Positions 1 to 7,066 of a stretch of DNA of 9,461 nucleotides are shown here, in pieces (within the stretch, counting starts at the first letter, position 1; each line of letters opens with the position of its first letter). The notes under the pieces are model-generated. The model ran no database searches, had not been told where the DNA came from, and saw nothing but the letters and a program-made list of their open reading frames with translations. The stretch covers positions 1 through 9,461 of the forward strand of contig JAHJWA010000131.1 in the NCBI GenBank assembly GCA_018828205.1, given 5' to 3'. Both the position numbers and the translations under genes were made by a program. The DNA comes from Alphaproteobacteria bacterium (GTDB lineage: Bacteria; Pseudomonadota; Alphaproteobacteria; Sphingomonadales; Sphingomonadaceae).

Positions 1-699
1 AACCGCGCGGTGGTCCGCTCGCCGGTCGCGGGGATCGTGCTCGCGCGGCAGGTCGAGCCCGGCCAGACCGTGGCGGCCAGCTTCAGCACGCCGACGCTGT
101 TCATCATTGCCGAGGATCTCTCCGCCATGCAGCTGCAGGTCGCGATCGACGAGGCCGATGTCGGCGAGGTCGAGGAAGGGCAGGAAGCCAGCTTCACCGT
201 CGACGCCTATCCCGGTCGCCGCTTTCCCGCGGTGGTCGAGCGCGTCGACCAGGCAAGCAGCAACACCGCTTCGGAGGCGAGCCAGCAGGCCAATGCGGCC
301 GCGCAGACCAATTCGGTGATCAGCTACGACGCGCTGCTCTCGGTGCGCAACGCGCAGGGTCTGCTGCGCCCGGGGATGACCGCGACCGCGACCATCGCCA
401 CGCAGAGCACCGGGCGGCGGATGCTGGTGCCCAACAGCGCGCTGCGCTTCCGCCCCGATGCCGAGGAGGAAGAGGGCGGCGGCGTGCTCAACCCCTCGAT
501 CGGGCTCGAGCAGAACGAACAGCGCGCGACGATCGGCGTCGGCAGCCGCCAGCAGGTCTATGTGACGCAGGCCGATGGCACGCTCCGGGCGATCGAGGTC
601 GTCACGGGGCAGAGCGACGGGCGGCTGACGGTGGTCCGCTCGGACGAACTCGAGGCGGGGATGGAGGTCGTGACCGGGATCGAGGCCGACACGCCATGA
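1..699 (+). CDS. Periplasmic adaptor (membrane fusion) protein of a MacAB-type efflux system, 5'-truncated
   Basis: The reading frame is open from base 1, so the start lies left of the window; 232 C-terminal residues remain. In tripartite exporters such proteins bridge an inner-membrane ABC transporter and an outer-membrane TolC-like channel. The fragment begins in the second half of the lipoyl/barrel-sandwich domain (VRSPVAGIV, residues 5-13; PGQTV, 20-24). A beta-barrel domain follows, with an EADVGEVEEGQ stretch (51-61), YDALLSVRN (109-117) and the family's LRPGMTATATI (122-132). A membrane-proximal domain starts near VPNSALRF (143-150). Residues 84-105 form a Ser/Asn/Gln/Ala-rich segment that looks like an insertion before the YDALLSV strand. 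An acidic EEEE run sits at 155-158. The stop overlaps the ATPase start (ATGA), so the two are coupled. The family is secure; the substrate (macrolide, peptide, lipid or other) cannot be read from sequence, and no outer-membrane partner is in view. Confidence 0.92.
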   Translation, partial: NRAVVRSPVAGIVLARQVEPGQTVAASFSTPTLFIIAEDLSAMQLQVAIDEADVGEVEEGQEASFTVDAYPGRRFPAVVERVDQASSNTASEASQQANAAAQTNSVISYDALLSVRNAQGLLRPGMTATATIATQSTGRRMLVPNSALRFRPDAEEEEGGGVLNPSIGLEQNEQRATIGVGSRQQVYVTQADGTLRAIEVVTGQSDGRLTVVRSDELEAGMEVVTGIEADTP

Positions 700-1415
700 G
701 CGAAGCGCCGCTGATCGAGCTGGTCGGAATAACCAAGACCTTCGGCGAGGGCGCGGCGGCGTTCCAGGCGCTCAAGGGCGTGGGCTTCACGATCGAGCGC
801 GGCGATTTCGTGGCGATCATGGGCCCGTCGGGTTCGGGCAAATCGACCACGATGAACATCCTGGGCTGTCTCGATGTCCCCACGGCTGGGATTTTCCGGT
901 TTCGCGGGGTCGAGGTGCAATCGCTCGACCGCGACCAGCGCAGCCTGCTGCGGCGCAAATATCTCGGCTTCGTGTTTCAGGGGTTCAACCTGCTCTCGCG
1001 CACCAGTGCGATCGAGAATGTGGAACTCCCGCTGCTCTATCGCGGCGAGACCAAGAAGGCACGGCGGGTCGCCGCGATGCGCTCGCTCGATCAGGTCGGG
1101 CTCGGTCCCTGGGCCGATCACACCCCGGCGGAACTCTCGGGCGGGCAGCAGCAGCGCGTCGCGATCGCGCGGGCGCTGGTGACGCAGCCCGACGTTCTGC
1201 TCGCCGACGAACCGACGGGCAATCTCGATACCGAACGCTCGATCGAGATCATGGAACTGCTGACCCGGCTCAACCGCGAGGGCATCACCATATTGATGGT
1301 CACGCATGAGAAGGAAATGGCCGCCTTCGCCAACACCATCGTCCATTTCCGCGACGGGCTGGTCGAATCGGTCGAGCGCGGCAATCTGGCCGGGCACGCG
1401 GTGGCTGCGGTCTGA
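696..1415 (+). CDS. ABC transporter ATP-binding protein, MacB/LolD type
   Basis: This 239-residue cytoplasmic ATPase powers the adjacent permease. All nucleotide-binding motifs are intact: Walker A GPSGSGKST (43-51), Q-loop Gln95 in FVFQGFN, signature LSGGQQQR (147-154), Walker B VLLADEPTGNLD (167-178) with catalytic Glu172, and the switch His204 in VTHE. The GNLD form and the spacing are typical of the MacB/LolD/FtsE branch. The ATG overlaps the adaptor stop by four bases, and a GAGG lies 10 bases upstream as a modest ribosome site. In E. coli MacB the ATPase and permease domains are one polypeptide; here they are separate genes, as in many MacB-like and LolCDE-like systems. Assignment to the exporter rests on its tight junctions with adaptor and permease. 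A lipoprotein-sorting role (LolD) is less likely because LolCDE operons lack an adaptor gene. Confidence 0.96.
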   Translation: MSEAPLIELVGITKTFGEGAAAFQALKGVGFTIERGDFVAIMGPSGSGKSTTMNILGCLDVPTAGIFRFRGVEVQSLDRDQRSLLRRKYLGFVFQGFNLLSRTSAIENVELPLLYRGETKKARRVAAMRSLDQVGLGPWADHTPAELSGGQQQRVAIARALVTQPDVLLADEPTGNLDTERSIEIMELLTRLNREGITILMVTHEKEMAAFANTIVHFRDGLVESVERGNLAGHAVAAV

Positions 1416-2620
1416 TGCTGGGCATGTTCGGCGCCACCCTGCTGCTGTCGTTTCGCGAGATCCGGCGCCATCTGCTGCGCTCCTTCCTGACCACGCTGGG
1501 GATCATCATCGGCGTGGCCGCGGTCATCACCATGGTGACGCTGGGCAATGGCGTGACCGCCTCGGTCAAGGAGGAGATTTCCTCGCTCGGCTCGAACGTC
1601 TTCATCGTCTTCCCCACCGGCGGCGACCGGGGAACCCCGCGGCCCTTCGATCGCGACGATGTCGACGCGGTCAGCAACCAGATCGCGGGCGTGGTCGAGG
1701 CTGCGGGCAGCGTTACCGCTCCCACGACCGCGTTCAACAACGGGCAGGACTGGTCCACCAATGTCGAGGGCGTGGAGAACGCCTATCTGCGCGCGCAGAC
1801 GATCGGCGTTGCACAAGGGCGTCCGTTCACCCGCGAGGAGGAAACCGGGGGCCGCAACGTCTGCCTGGTCGGCCCCAAGGTGATCGAGGCGATCTTCGTT
1901 CCCGGGGCCAGCCCGCTGGGCGAGCAGCTGCGGCTCGACCAGGTCTCCTGCACCGTGATCGGCGTGCTCGAGGAGCGCGGTCAGGGCGGCGGCGGGCAGG
2001 ATGCCGACAATGTCGTGATGATGCCGCTCAAGACGGTGCAGCGGCGCTTCACCGGCAACGACAACATCCAGAGTTTCGTGATCAAATACGATCCCGCCTA
2101 TTCGAGCGCCGCGATCCAGGATTCGCTGGTCGAACTGCTGCGCGAAAGGCGGTTGCTGCAGGTCGGGACCGACAATGACTTCAACGTCATTGACACCGCC
2201 CAGGTCAATCAGGCGCTGGGCGCGGCGACCGGCGCGCTGACCGCGATGGTGGCGGTGATCGCCTCGATCAGCCTGCTGGTCGGCGGGATCGGGATCATGA
2301 ACATCATGCTGGTCTCGGTCACCGAGCGGACCCGCGAGATCGGCATCCGCCTCGCCATCGGCGCGCTGGCGCGCGAGGTGCGGCTGCAGTTCCTGACCGA
2401 GGCCGTGGTGCTGTGCTGCTTCGGCGGTCTGCTCGGGATCGGGCTGGCCTTCCTGTTTTCATGGAGCCTGGCCGGGCTGATCGAGGTACCCTTCGTCTTC
2501 GATCCGACGATCAACATCCTCAGTTTCGTCTTCTCGGCAGCGATGGGGATCCTGTTCGGCTATTATCCCGCGCGGCGCGCCTCGAAACTCGATCCGATCG
2601 ACGCGCTGCGGCACGAGTGA
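1415..2620 (+). CDS. ABC transporter permease, MacB/FtsX family
   Basis: This 401-residue inner-membrane protein has the four-helix MacB topology. TM1 is about 24-45 (preceded by SFREIRRHLLRS), followed by a large periplasmic MacB core domain (about 46-270). TM2 is about 272-300 (SLLVGGIGIMNIMLVS), TM3 about 327-350 and TM4 about 365-384. After TM2 comes the conserved cytoplasmic ERTREIGIRLAIGA coupling motif (304-317), and the C-terminus is YPARRASKLDPIDALRHE, a hallmark of the family. In this mechanotransmission class the periplasmic domain couples ATP hydrolysis to expulsion of periplasmic substrates through the adaptor and an outer-membrane channel. ATG overlaps the ATPase stop by one base (TGATG). 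The periplasmic domain carries two cysteines (150 and 179) that could form a disulfide; this is inference. The transported substrate is unknown. Confidence 0.96.
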   Translation: MLGMFGATLLLSFREIRRHLLRSFLTTLGIIIGVAAVITMVTLGNGVTASVKEEISSLGSNVFIVFPTGGDRGTPRPFDRDDVDAVSNQIAGVVEAAGSVTAPTTAFNNGQDWSTNVEGVENAYLRAQTIGVAQGRPFTREEETGGRNVCLVGPKVIEAIFVPGASPLGEQLRLDQVSCTVIGVLEERGQGGGGQDADNVVMMPLKTVQRRFTGNDNIQSFVIKYDPAYSSAAIQDSLVELLRERRLLQVGTDNDFNVIDTAQVNQALGAATGALTAMVAVIASISLLVGGIGIMNIMLVSVTERTREIGIRLAIGALAREVRLQFLTEAVVLCCFGGLLGIGLAFLFSWSLAGLIEVPFVFDPTINILSFVFSAAMGILFGYYPARRASKLDPIDALRHE

Positions 2621-2642
2621 GCCGCATCCCGGCGGGGCGACG
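2606..2642. terminator. GC-rich inverted repeat at the convergent gene junction, possible bidirectional terminator
   Basis: TGCGGC (2607-2612) and GCCGCA (2621-2626) form a perfect 6-bp stem with an 8-base loop that contains the permease stop codon. A small CCC-GGC-GGG dyad follows at 2628-2636. The repeat sits where the plus-strand export operon meets the end of dcd on the minus strand, so it could act on both transcripts. No T-run follows on either strand, so it is a poor match to a classical intrinsic terminator; termination may depend on Rho or on transcript collision. Confidence 0.3.
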
Positions 2643-3197
2643 CTAGAGCCTGGGCAGGGTGACCCCGCGCTGGCCCATATATTTGCCCGCGCGGTCGCGA
2701 TAGCTGGTCTCGCAGCGTTCGTTGCCCTGCAGGAACAGGAACTGGCACGCGCCCTCATTGGCGTAGATCTTGGCGGGCAGCGGGGTGGTGTTGGAGAACT
2801 CCAGCGTCACATGGCCTTCCCAGCCCGGTTCGAGCGGGGTCACATTGACGATGATCCCGCAGCGCGCATAGGTCGATTTGCCCAGACAGATCACCAGGAC
2901 GTCCTCGGGCACGCGGAAATATTCCACCGTGCGGGCGAGCGCGAAGCTGTTGGGCGGGATGATGCAGACATCGGTCTGGCGATCGACGAAGCTGCGGGGG
3001 TCGAACTGCTTGGGATCGACGATGGTCGAATCGACATTGGTGAAGATCTTGAACTCGTCGGCGACGCGCGCGTCATAGCCGTAGGAGCTCAGCCCGTAGG
3101 AAATGCAGCCGTCGCGCCGCTGCGCCTCGGTGAAGGGTTCGATCATGCCCTCGGTCTGCGCCTTGGAGCGGATCCATTTGTCGGAGAGAATCGCCAT
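2643..3197 (-). CDS. dcd: dCTP deaminase
   Basis: Hydrolytic deamination of dCTP gives dUTP and ammonia. A dUTPase then yields dUMP for thymidylate synthesis in the cytoplasm. The 184 residues match the usual full length. The active-site segment GKSTYARCG (106-114) supplies the conserved Ser108 and Arg112. Glu133 in VTLEFSN is the expected catalytic glutamate. Other family landmarks are ISYGLSSYGYDARV (32-45), IIPPNSFALA (79-88) and the C-terminal RAGKYMGQRGVTLPRL, which closes over the nucleotide. I chose the ATG at 3197 because translation there begins MAILSDKWIR as in alphaproteobacterial homologues and a GAAGGA lies 10 bases upstream (3208-3213). A longer reading frame to 3311 would overlap the upstream gene with non-homologous sequence. 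The 56-base gap to the preceding gene contains a 5-bp inverted repeat (GCGCA/TGCGC, 3227-3240). It lies downstream of a same-strand gene, so the two may be co-transcribed. Confidence 0.97.
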   Translation of the reverse strand: MAILSDKWIRSKAQTEGMIEPFTEAQRRDGCISYGLSSYGYDARVADEFKIFTNVDSTIVDPKQFDPRSFVDRQTDVCIIPPNSFALARTVEYFRVPEDVLVICLGKSTYARCGIIVNVTPLEPGWEGHVTLEFSNTTPLPAKIYANEGACQFLFLQGNERCETSYRDRAGKYMGQRGVTLPRL

Positions 3198-3253
3198 GGG
3201 TGGACGATCCTTCACCCCGCCGCGCCGCGCAAGCCTGCGCCCCGCGCTTATCC

Positions 3254-3781
3254 CTAGTCGATCTGCGGCGCGCGCAATTGCGGGTTGTTGGCGGCGACAT
3301 GGTTGAGCCATTTCTTGGGGCGGCGCAGCATGTCTTTAGGATAGCTGACCCTGACCCCGACGATCTGCGCGATCGCGCCGACGAAATGGATGCAGTTGCG
3401 CGTGGCGAGGTCGTAATATTTCCCCGGCGCATCGCGCCAGCGCGCGACCTCCTTGCGGATCGCCCAATATTTCGCATCGTCGATGGTCAGCGTGAAGTGC
3501 TGATTGGTCCGGTCGATCCACTTGTCCTTCTCAACCAGGATGACATGCTCCACCGGCCCCGCGAGCACCGCGGGCGAGGCGCTTTTGGCGGAAAAGCCGT
3601 AATTCTCCCTGATCGGGGTCCCGTCTTCCAGCGTGCCTTCCAGCGACACGAAGGTGTGGGGATAGCGGCCGAACAGCACCGAACCGTCGAAGCTGTGGAA
3701 GGTGACCTGAACCTGCGCAGCCGCGCCGGCGGCCCAGAACAGAGCGGTGAGCGCGAGTGCGAGCTGGAAGAGGCGTCCCAT
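3254..3781 (-). CDS. Exported protein of unknown function with a possible permuted papain-like (NCxHF) core
   Basis: I do not recognise a named family. The 175-residue product begins with a clear signal peptide: Arg3, a hydrophobic core at residues 4-18 and a likely cleavage after AAA at 20-22, leaving a mature start QVQVTFHSF. The mature domain has His42 in RYPHTFVSLEG, a KDKWIDR segment (85-91) and then TRNCIHFVGAIAQ (127-139), followed by a basic tail (KDMLRRPKKWLN, 149-160). His before an Asn-Cys-x-His-Phe motif, 88 residues apart, resembles LRAT/H-REV107 and other circularly permuted NlpC/P60 cysteine enzymes, in which those residues are catalytic. That is inference from motif and order only. 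The start at 3781 is chosen over GTG 3802 because an AGGAGG (3788-3793) sits six bases upstream and the signal peptide then begins properly. It lies between putA and dcd on the same strand. Confidence 0.85.
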   Translation of the reverse strand: MGRLFQLALALTALFWAAGAAAQVQVTFHSFDGSVLFGRYPHTFVSLEGTLEDGTPIRENYGFSAKSASPAVLAGPVEHVILVEKDKWIDRTNQHFTLTIDDAKYWAIRKEVARWRDAPGKYYDLATRNCIHFVGAIAQIVGVRVSYPKDMLRRPKKWLNHVAANNPQLRAPQID

Positions 3782-3787
3782 GCGACG

Positions 3788-3793
3788 CCTCCT
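3788..3793 (-). promoter_or_regulatory. Strong ribosome binding site of the exported protein
   Basis: The minus strand reads AGGAGG, then six bases, then ATG at 3781. This is the best Shine-Dalgarno match in the window. It decides the start against the in-frame GTG at 3802, which lies upstream of the site. Confidence 0.75.
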
Positions 3794-3806
3794 AGCCCAC
3801 ACCCAC

Positions 3807-3824
3807 TTGAACCTTCAATGAAAA
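3807..3824. promoter_or_regulatory. Overlapping short dyads in the putA to exported-protein gap, possible operator or promoter element
   Basis: TTGAA-CC-TTCAA (3807-3818) is a perfect 5-bp inverted repeat. TTCA-A-TGAA (3814-3822) overlaps it and shares the TTCAA half. The patch is AT-rich in an otherwise GC-rich region. On the minus strand it includes TTGAAG, which matches four of six bases of a -35 box, but the sequence 17 bases further (CTAGGA) is a poor -10. It could be an operator, a promoter part or a weak end-of-putA hairpin; I cannot decide between them. Confidence 0.2.
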
Positions 3825-3842
3825 CTCCGGCGGGTGCTTTGC

Positions 3843-6800
3843 CTATTGCGCGAGCAGGCTGGCGTTGCCGCCCGCCGCGGTGGTGTCGATGCAGACCACG
3901 CGCTCGGTGGCGAAGCGCGCCACATAGTTCGGCCCGCCCGCCTTGGGTCCGGTCCCCGACAGGCCCTCGCCGCCGAAGGGCTGGCTTTCGACGACCGCGC
4001 CGATCTGGTTGCGGTTGACGTAGAAATTGCCGACCCGCGCGCGCGCCTCGACGAATTGCCGCGTCGTCTCGATCCGGCTGTGGAGGCCCAGCGTCAGCCC
4101 GTATCCGGTGGCATTGATATCATCGACCACCTTCTCGAGCTCGCTGCCCTTGAAGCGCGCGACGTGGAGCACGGGACCGAAATTCTCGCGCCGCAGGTCG
4201 GAAATCGATTCCAGCTCGATGATGGTGGGGGCGACGAAGCAGCCATTGGCCACCCCGCGCGGCAGCTTGCGCCGCCACACGGTGCGGCCGTTCTTGCGCC
4301 GCCTTGCGACATGGCGCTCGAGCGCGGCCTTGGCGTCGGGGTCGATAACCGGGCCGACATCGGTCGCGAGCTGCGCGGGATCGCCGATCACCAGCGCCTC
4401 GAAGGCGCCGCGGATCATGGTCACCATCTCGTCGAAGACCTCGTCCTGGATATAGAGCATCCGCAGCGCCGAACAGCGCTGGCCCGCGCTCTGAAAGGCC
4501 GAGGCGACCACGTCGCGGGTCACCTGCTCGGGCAGCGCCGAGCTGTCCACGATCATCGCATTCTGCCCGCCGGTCTCGGCGATGAAGGTGGCGATGGGTC
4601 CGTCGCGCGCGGCCAGCGAGCGGTTGATCGCATGCGCGGTCTCGGTCGATCCGGTGAAGGACACGCCCGCGATCCGCGGATCGGAGGTGATGAACTGGCC
4701 GACCTCGCCTGCACCGGGGAGCAGCTGGAACACCTCGCGCGGGATGCCCGCGCGGTGGCACAGCTTGACCGCCAGCGCGGCGATCAGCGGGGTCTGCTCG
4801 GCGGGCTTGGCGACCACCGAATTGCCCGCGGCGAGCGCAGCGGCGGCGGGGCCGATGAAGATCGCCAGCGGGAAGTTCCACGGCGAGATCGTGGCGAAGA
4901 CGCCGCGCCCGGCCATGGTCAGCCGGTTCTCCTCGCCGGTCGGCCCCGGAAGCGCGAAGGAACCCGAGAACAGCCGCCGCGCCTCACCCGCGTAGAACCG
5001 CAGGAAATCGACCGCTTCGCGCAGTTCGAGCACGGCATCGGGCAGGGTCTTGCCCGCCTCGCGCTGGCACAGCGAGAGGAATTCGTCGGTATGCGCCTCG
5101 AACACATCGGCCGCTTCCTCGAGCAGCAGCGCGCGCTTTTCGCCGCCCAGCGCGTTCCAGCCGGGCTGGACCGCCTGCGCGATGCGGATCGCCTGATCGA
5201 CTTCCTCGGGCAGCGCATCGCGCCGCGTGCCGACCTCGATGGTGAGGTCGTGCGGCTTGGTGATCGGCGCGACCTCGCCTTCCTGATCCTCGAACAGGAA
5301 GGTCGGCTCGGCGTGCCAGCGGCGGGCGCGCAATTTGTCGAGCCGCTCGATCAGCGGTTCGCGCACCAGCGGATCGCCCAGATCGACGCCCGCGCTGTTG
5401 ATGCGGTTCGGAAAGATGTCGCCCGGGAGCGGAATGTCGGGATTGCGCTTCGGCTCGAGCGCGGCGAGCTCGGCTACCGGATCGGTTGCGAGATCGGCGG
5501 CGGGCACGCCGGCATCGGCCATGCGGTTGACGAAGCTGGAATTGGCACCGTTCTCGAGCAGGCGGCGCACCAGATAGGCGAGCAGGTCCTTGTGGCTCCC
5601 CACCGGCGCATAGATCCGCACCGGGGTGCGCGCATTGCCCTCGTGCTTGGCGAGCGCGCCGTAGACGTCTTCGCCCATGCCGTGCAGCCGCTGGAATTCG
5701 TAGCCGCCATCGCGCCCGTGGCTCTGCGCCAAGGCCTTGATCGCGCCGATCGTATAGGCGTTGTGCGTGGCGAAGGCCGGATGGATCGCGCTCCCCGCCG
5801 CCATGAGCCGCTCGGCGCAGGCGAGATAGGAGACATCGGTTGCGACCTTGCGGGTAAAGACCGGAAAGTCCTTGTAGCCGCCGACCTGGCTCAGCTTGAT
5901 CTCGGTGTCCCAATAGGCGCCCTTGACCAGCCGGACGAACAGCTGGCGGCCGTGACGCCGCGCGAGCTTGGCGGTCCAGTCGCACAGCGGCACCGCGCGC
6001 TTCTGATAGGCCTGGATCGCCAGCCCGAAACCGGTCCAGCCGGTGGCGGTACCGTTGGCGAACAGCGTGTCGTCGGCAACCAGCGCCTCGAGGATATCGA
6101 GCGAGGGTTCGAGCCGTTCGGCTTCCTCGGCATCGACGGTGAAATGGATATCGGCATCGCGCGCCTTGCCCGCGAGATCGCGCAGGATCGGTACCAGCGC
6201 CTCGATCGCCGCCTCGCGGTGGAAGAAGTCGTATTTGGGATAGAGCGCGGAGAGCTTGACCGAGATGCCCGGCGAGCCATGGACCCCGGCGCCGGCTTCC
6301 TTCGCGAGCCGCTCGATCGCGCCTTCATAGGCCACGCGATAGCGGTCGGCATCGGCAAAGGTCATCGCCGCCTCGCCCAGCATGTCGAAGCTGTGGGTGA
6401 GCCCGCGGGCGCGCTCGGGCGCGGCGCGCTTGAGCGCCTCGTTCATGGTCCGCCCGAACACGAACTGGCCCCCGAGGATGCGCATCGCCTGCAGCGTCGC
6501 GGTCCGGATCACCGGTTCGCCGAGGCGGTTCATGGTCCGCTTGAAGGTCCGCGCCATCCCGCGCTGTTGTTCCTCGGGGCGCTCGAGCACCTCGCCGGTC
6601 AGCATCAGCGAGAAGGTCGCGGCGTTGACGAAGGTCGAGCTCGATTCGCCGACATGTTCCGACCAGTCGATATCGCCGATCTTGTCGCGGATCAGCGCGT
6701 CGGCGGTGCGGCTGTCGGGAACGCGCAGCAGCGCTTCGGCGAGGCACATCAGCGCGATGCCTTCTTCGGTGGCGAGCCCGAACTGATGCAGGAAGGCGTC

Positions 6801-6989
6801 GAGCCCGCTGGCCTTCTGACGCCGCGCGCCCTCGACCAGCGTGATCGCCAGCGCCTGCGCCTCGTCGTGCAGAGCCGCGACCGGCCTGGCCTGAGCCAGC
6901 CGTTCCGCGACGCATTCCTCCTCTTCCTGGCGATAGGCGAGCCGGATGGACTGGCGGTCGAGATGCGTGGTGGGGTCGTTACGGGCCAT
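3843..6989 (-). CDS. putA: Bifunctional proline dehydrogenase / L-glutamate gamma-semialdehyde dehydrogenase (PutA without DNA-binding domain)
   Basis: PutA oxidises proline to glutamate in two steps. The FAD-dependent proline dehydrogenase domain reduces the quinone pool and the NAD-dependent aldehyde dehydrogenase domain finishes the job, with channelling between them. The 1048 residues comprise an N-terminal alpha region, then proline dehydrogenase with VKLSALYPKYD (244-254), VRLVKGAYWD (352-361), FATHNAYTIGA (406-416), GSHKD (464-468) and the substrate-binding Arg pair RRLLENGA (475-482). The dehydrogenase half has SPWNFPLAIF (702-711), AKPAEQTPL (727-735), FTGSTE (778-783), Glu805 in AETGGQ, catalytic Cys839 in GQRCSALR and QPFGGEGLSGTG (1003-1014). 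It ends in the PutA-typical TTAAGGNASLLAQ. The ribbon-helix-helix repressor domain of E. coli PutA (1320 residues) is absent and there is no extra C-terminal domain, so this is the minimal type and should not autoregulate. The ATG at 6989 fits the homologous N-terminus, though its ribosome site is weak. The frame stays open to 7421 by chance. Confidence 0.97.
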   Translation of the reverse strand: MARNDPTTHLDRQSIRLAYRQEEEECVAERLAQARPVAALHDEAQALAITLVEGARRQKASGLDAFLHQFGLATEEGIALMCLAEALLRVPDSRTADALIRDKIGDIDWSEHVGESSSTFVNAATFSLMLTGEVLERPEEQQRGMARTFKRTMNRLGEPVIRTATLQAMRILGGQFVFGRTMNEALKRAAPERARGLTHSFDMLGEAAMTFADADRYRVAYEGAIERLAKEAGAGVHGSPGISVKLSALYPKYDFFHREAAIEALVPILRDLAGKARDADIHFTVDAEEAERLEPSLDILEALVADDTLFANGTATGWTGFGLAIQAYQKRAVPLCDWTAKLARRHGRQLFVRLVKGAYWDTEIKLSQVGGYKDFPVFTRKVATDVSYLACAERLMAAGSAIHPAFATHNAYTIGAIKALAQSHGRDGGYEFQRLHGMGEDVYGALAKHEGNARTPVRIYAPVGSHKDLLAYLVRRLLENGANSSFVNRMADAGVPAADLATDPVAELAALEPKRNPDIPLPGDIFPNRINSAGVDLGDPLVREPLIERLDKLRARRWHAEPTFLFEDQEGEVAPITKPHDLTIEVGTRRDALPEEVDQAIRIAQAVQPGWNALGGEKRALLLEEAADVFEAHTDEFLSLCQREAGKTLPDAVLELREAVDFLRFYAGEARRLFSGSFALPGPTGEENRLTMAGRGVFATISPWNFPLAIFIGPAAAALAAGNSVVAKPAEQTPLIAALAVKLCHRAGIPREVFQLLPGAGEVGQFITSDPRIAGVSFTGSTETAHAINRSLAARDGPIATFIAETGGQNAMIVDSSALPEQVTRDVVASAFQSAGQRCSALRMLYIQDEVFDEMVTMIRGAFEALVIGDPAQLATDVGPVIDPDAKAALERHVARRRKNGRTVWRRKLPRGVANGCFVAPTIIELESISDLRRENFGPVLHVARFKGSELEKVVDDINATGYGLTLGLHSRIETTRQFVEARARVGNFYVNRNQIGAVVESQPFGGEGLSGTGPKAGGPNYVARFATERVVCIDTTAAGGNASLLAQ

Positions 6990-7000
6990 GGGGAGGAAAC

Positions 7001-7034
7001 TCGAATCTTCGATTTGCGACAACAGGTGCGATAA
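7001..7034. promoter_or_regulatory. Repeat-bearing putA leader, possible regulator binding region
   Basis: The 77-base gap between the glpD stop and the putA start contains a perfect 5-bp inverted repeat, TCGAA-TC-TTCGA (7001-7012). Next to it is a direct repeat, TTGCGACAA (7014-7022) and GTGCGATAA (7026-7034), matching at 7 of 9 positions and 12 bases apart. The first copy is itself a TTG-N3-CAA dyad. Because this PutA lacks its own DNA-binding domain, an external regulator (PutR/Lrp type in other alphaproteobacteria) is expected to act near here. No such regulator gene is visible in the window, so the assignment is inference. Confidence 0.25.
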
Positions 7035-7066
7035 CGGGCGGCCCTTGGACCCGCTCGCACGGGCAA

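Noticed and set aside
558..1397. A 279-codon minus-strand frame opposite the ATPase gene
   Set aside because: It is a shadow of the adaptor end and the ATPase, with no domain or ribosome site, and it conflicts with a fully motif-supported ABC ATPase.
3227..3240. GCGCA/TGCGC inverted repeat between the exported-protein gene and dcd as a terminator
   Set aside because: The stem is only 5 bp with a 4-base loop, there is no T-run, and a downstream same-strand gene follows closely. Such GC dyads are expected by chance in this sequence.
3198..3311. N-terminal extension of dcd to 3311
   Set aside because: It overlaps the end of the upstream gene and has an Arg-rich non-homologous sequence. ATG 3197 has a GAAGGA site and the conserved N-terminus.
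3834..7034. A 1066-codon open frame on the plus strand, antisense to putA
   Set aside because: It mirrors putA almost exactly. Its product is rich in Arg, Gly, Ala, Asp and His with no recognisable domain. Strong G/C preference at third positions removes stop codons from this antisense frame, so the length alone means little. PutA motifs are intact on the other strand.
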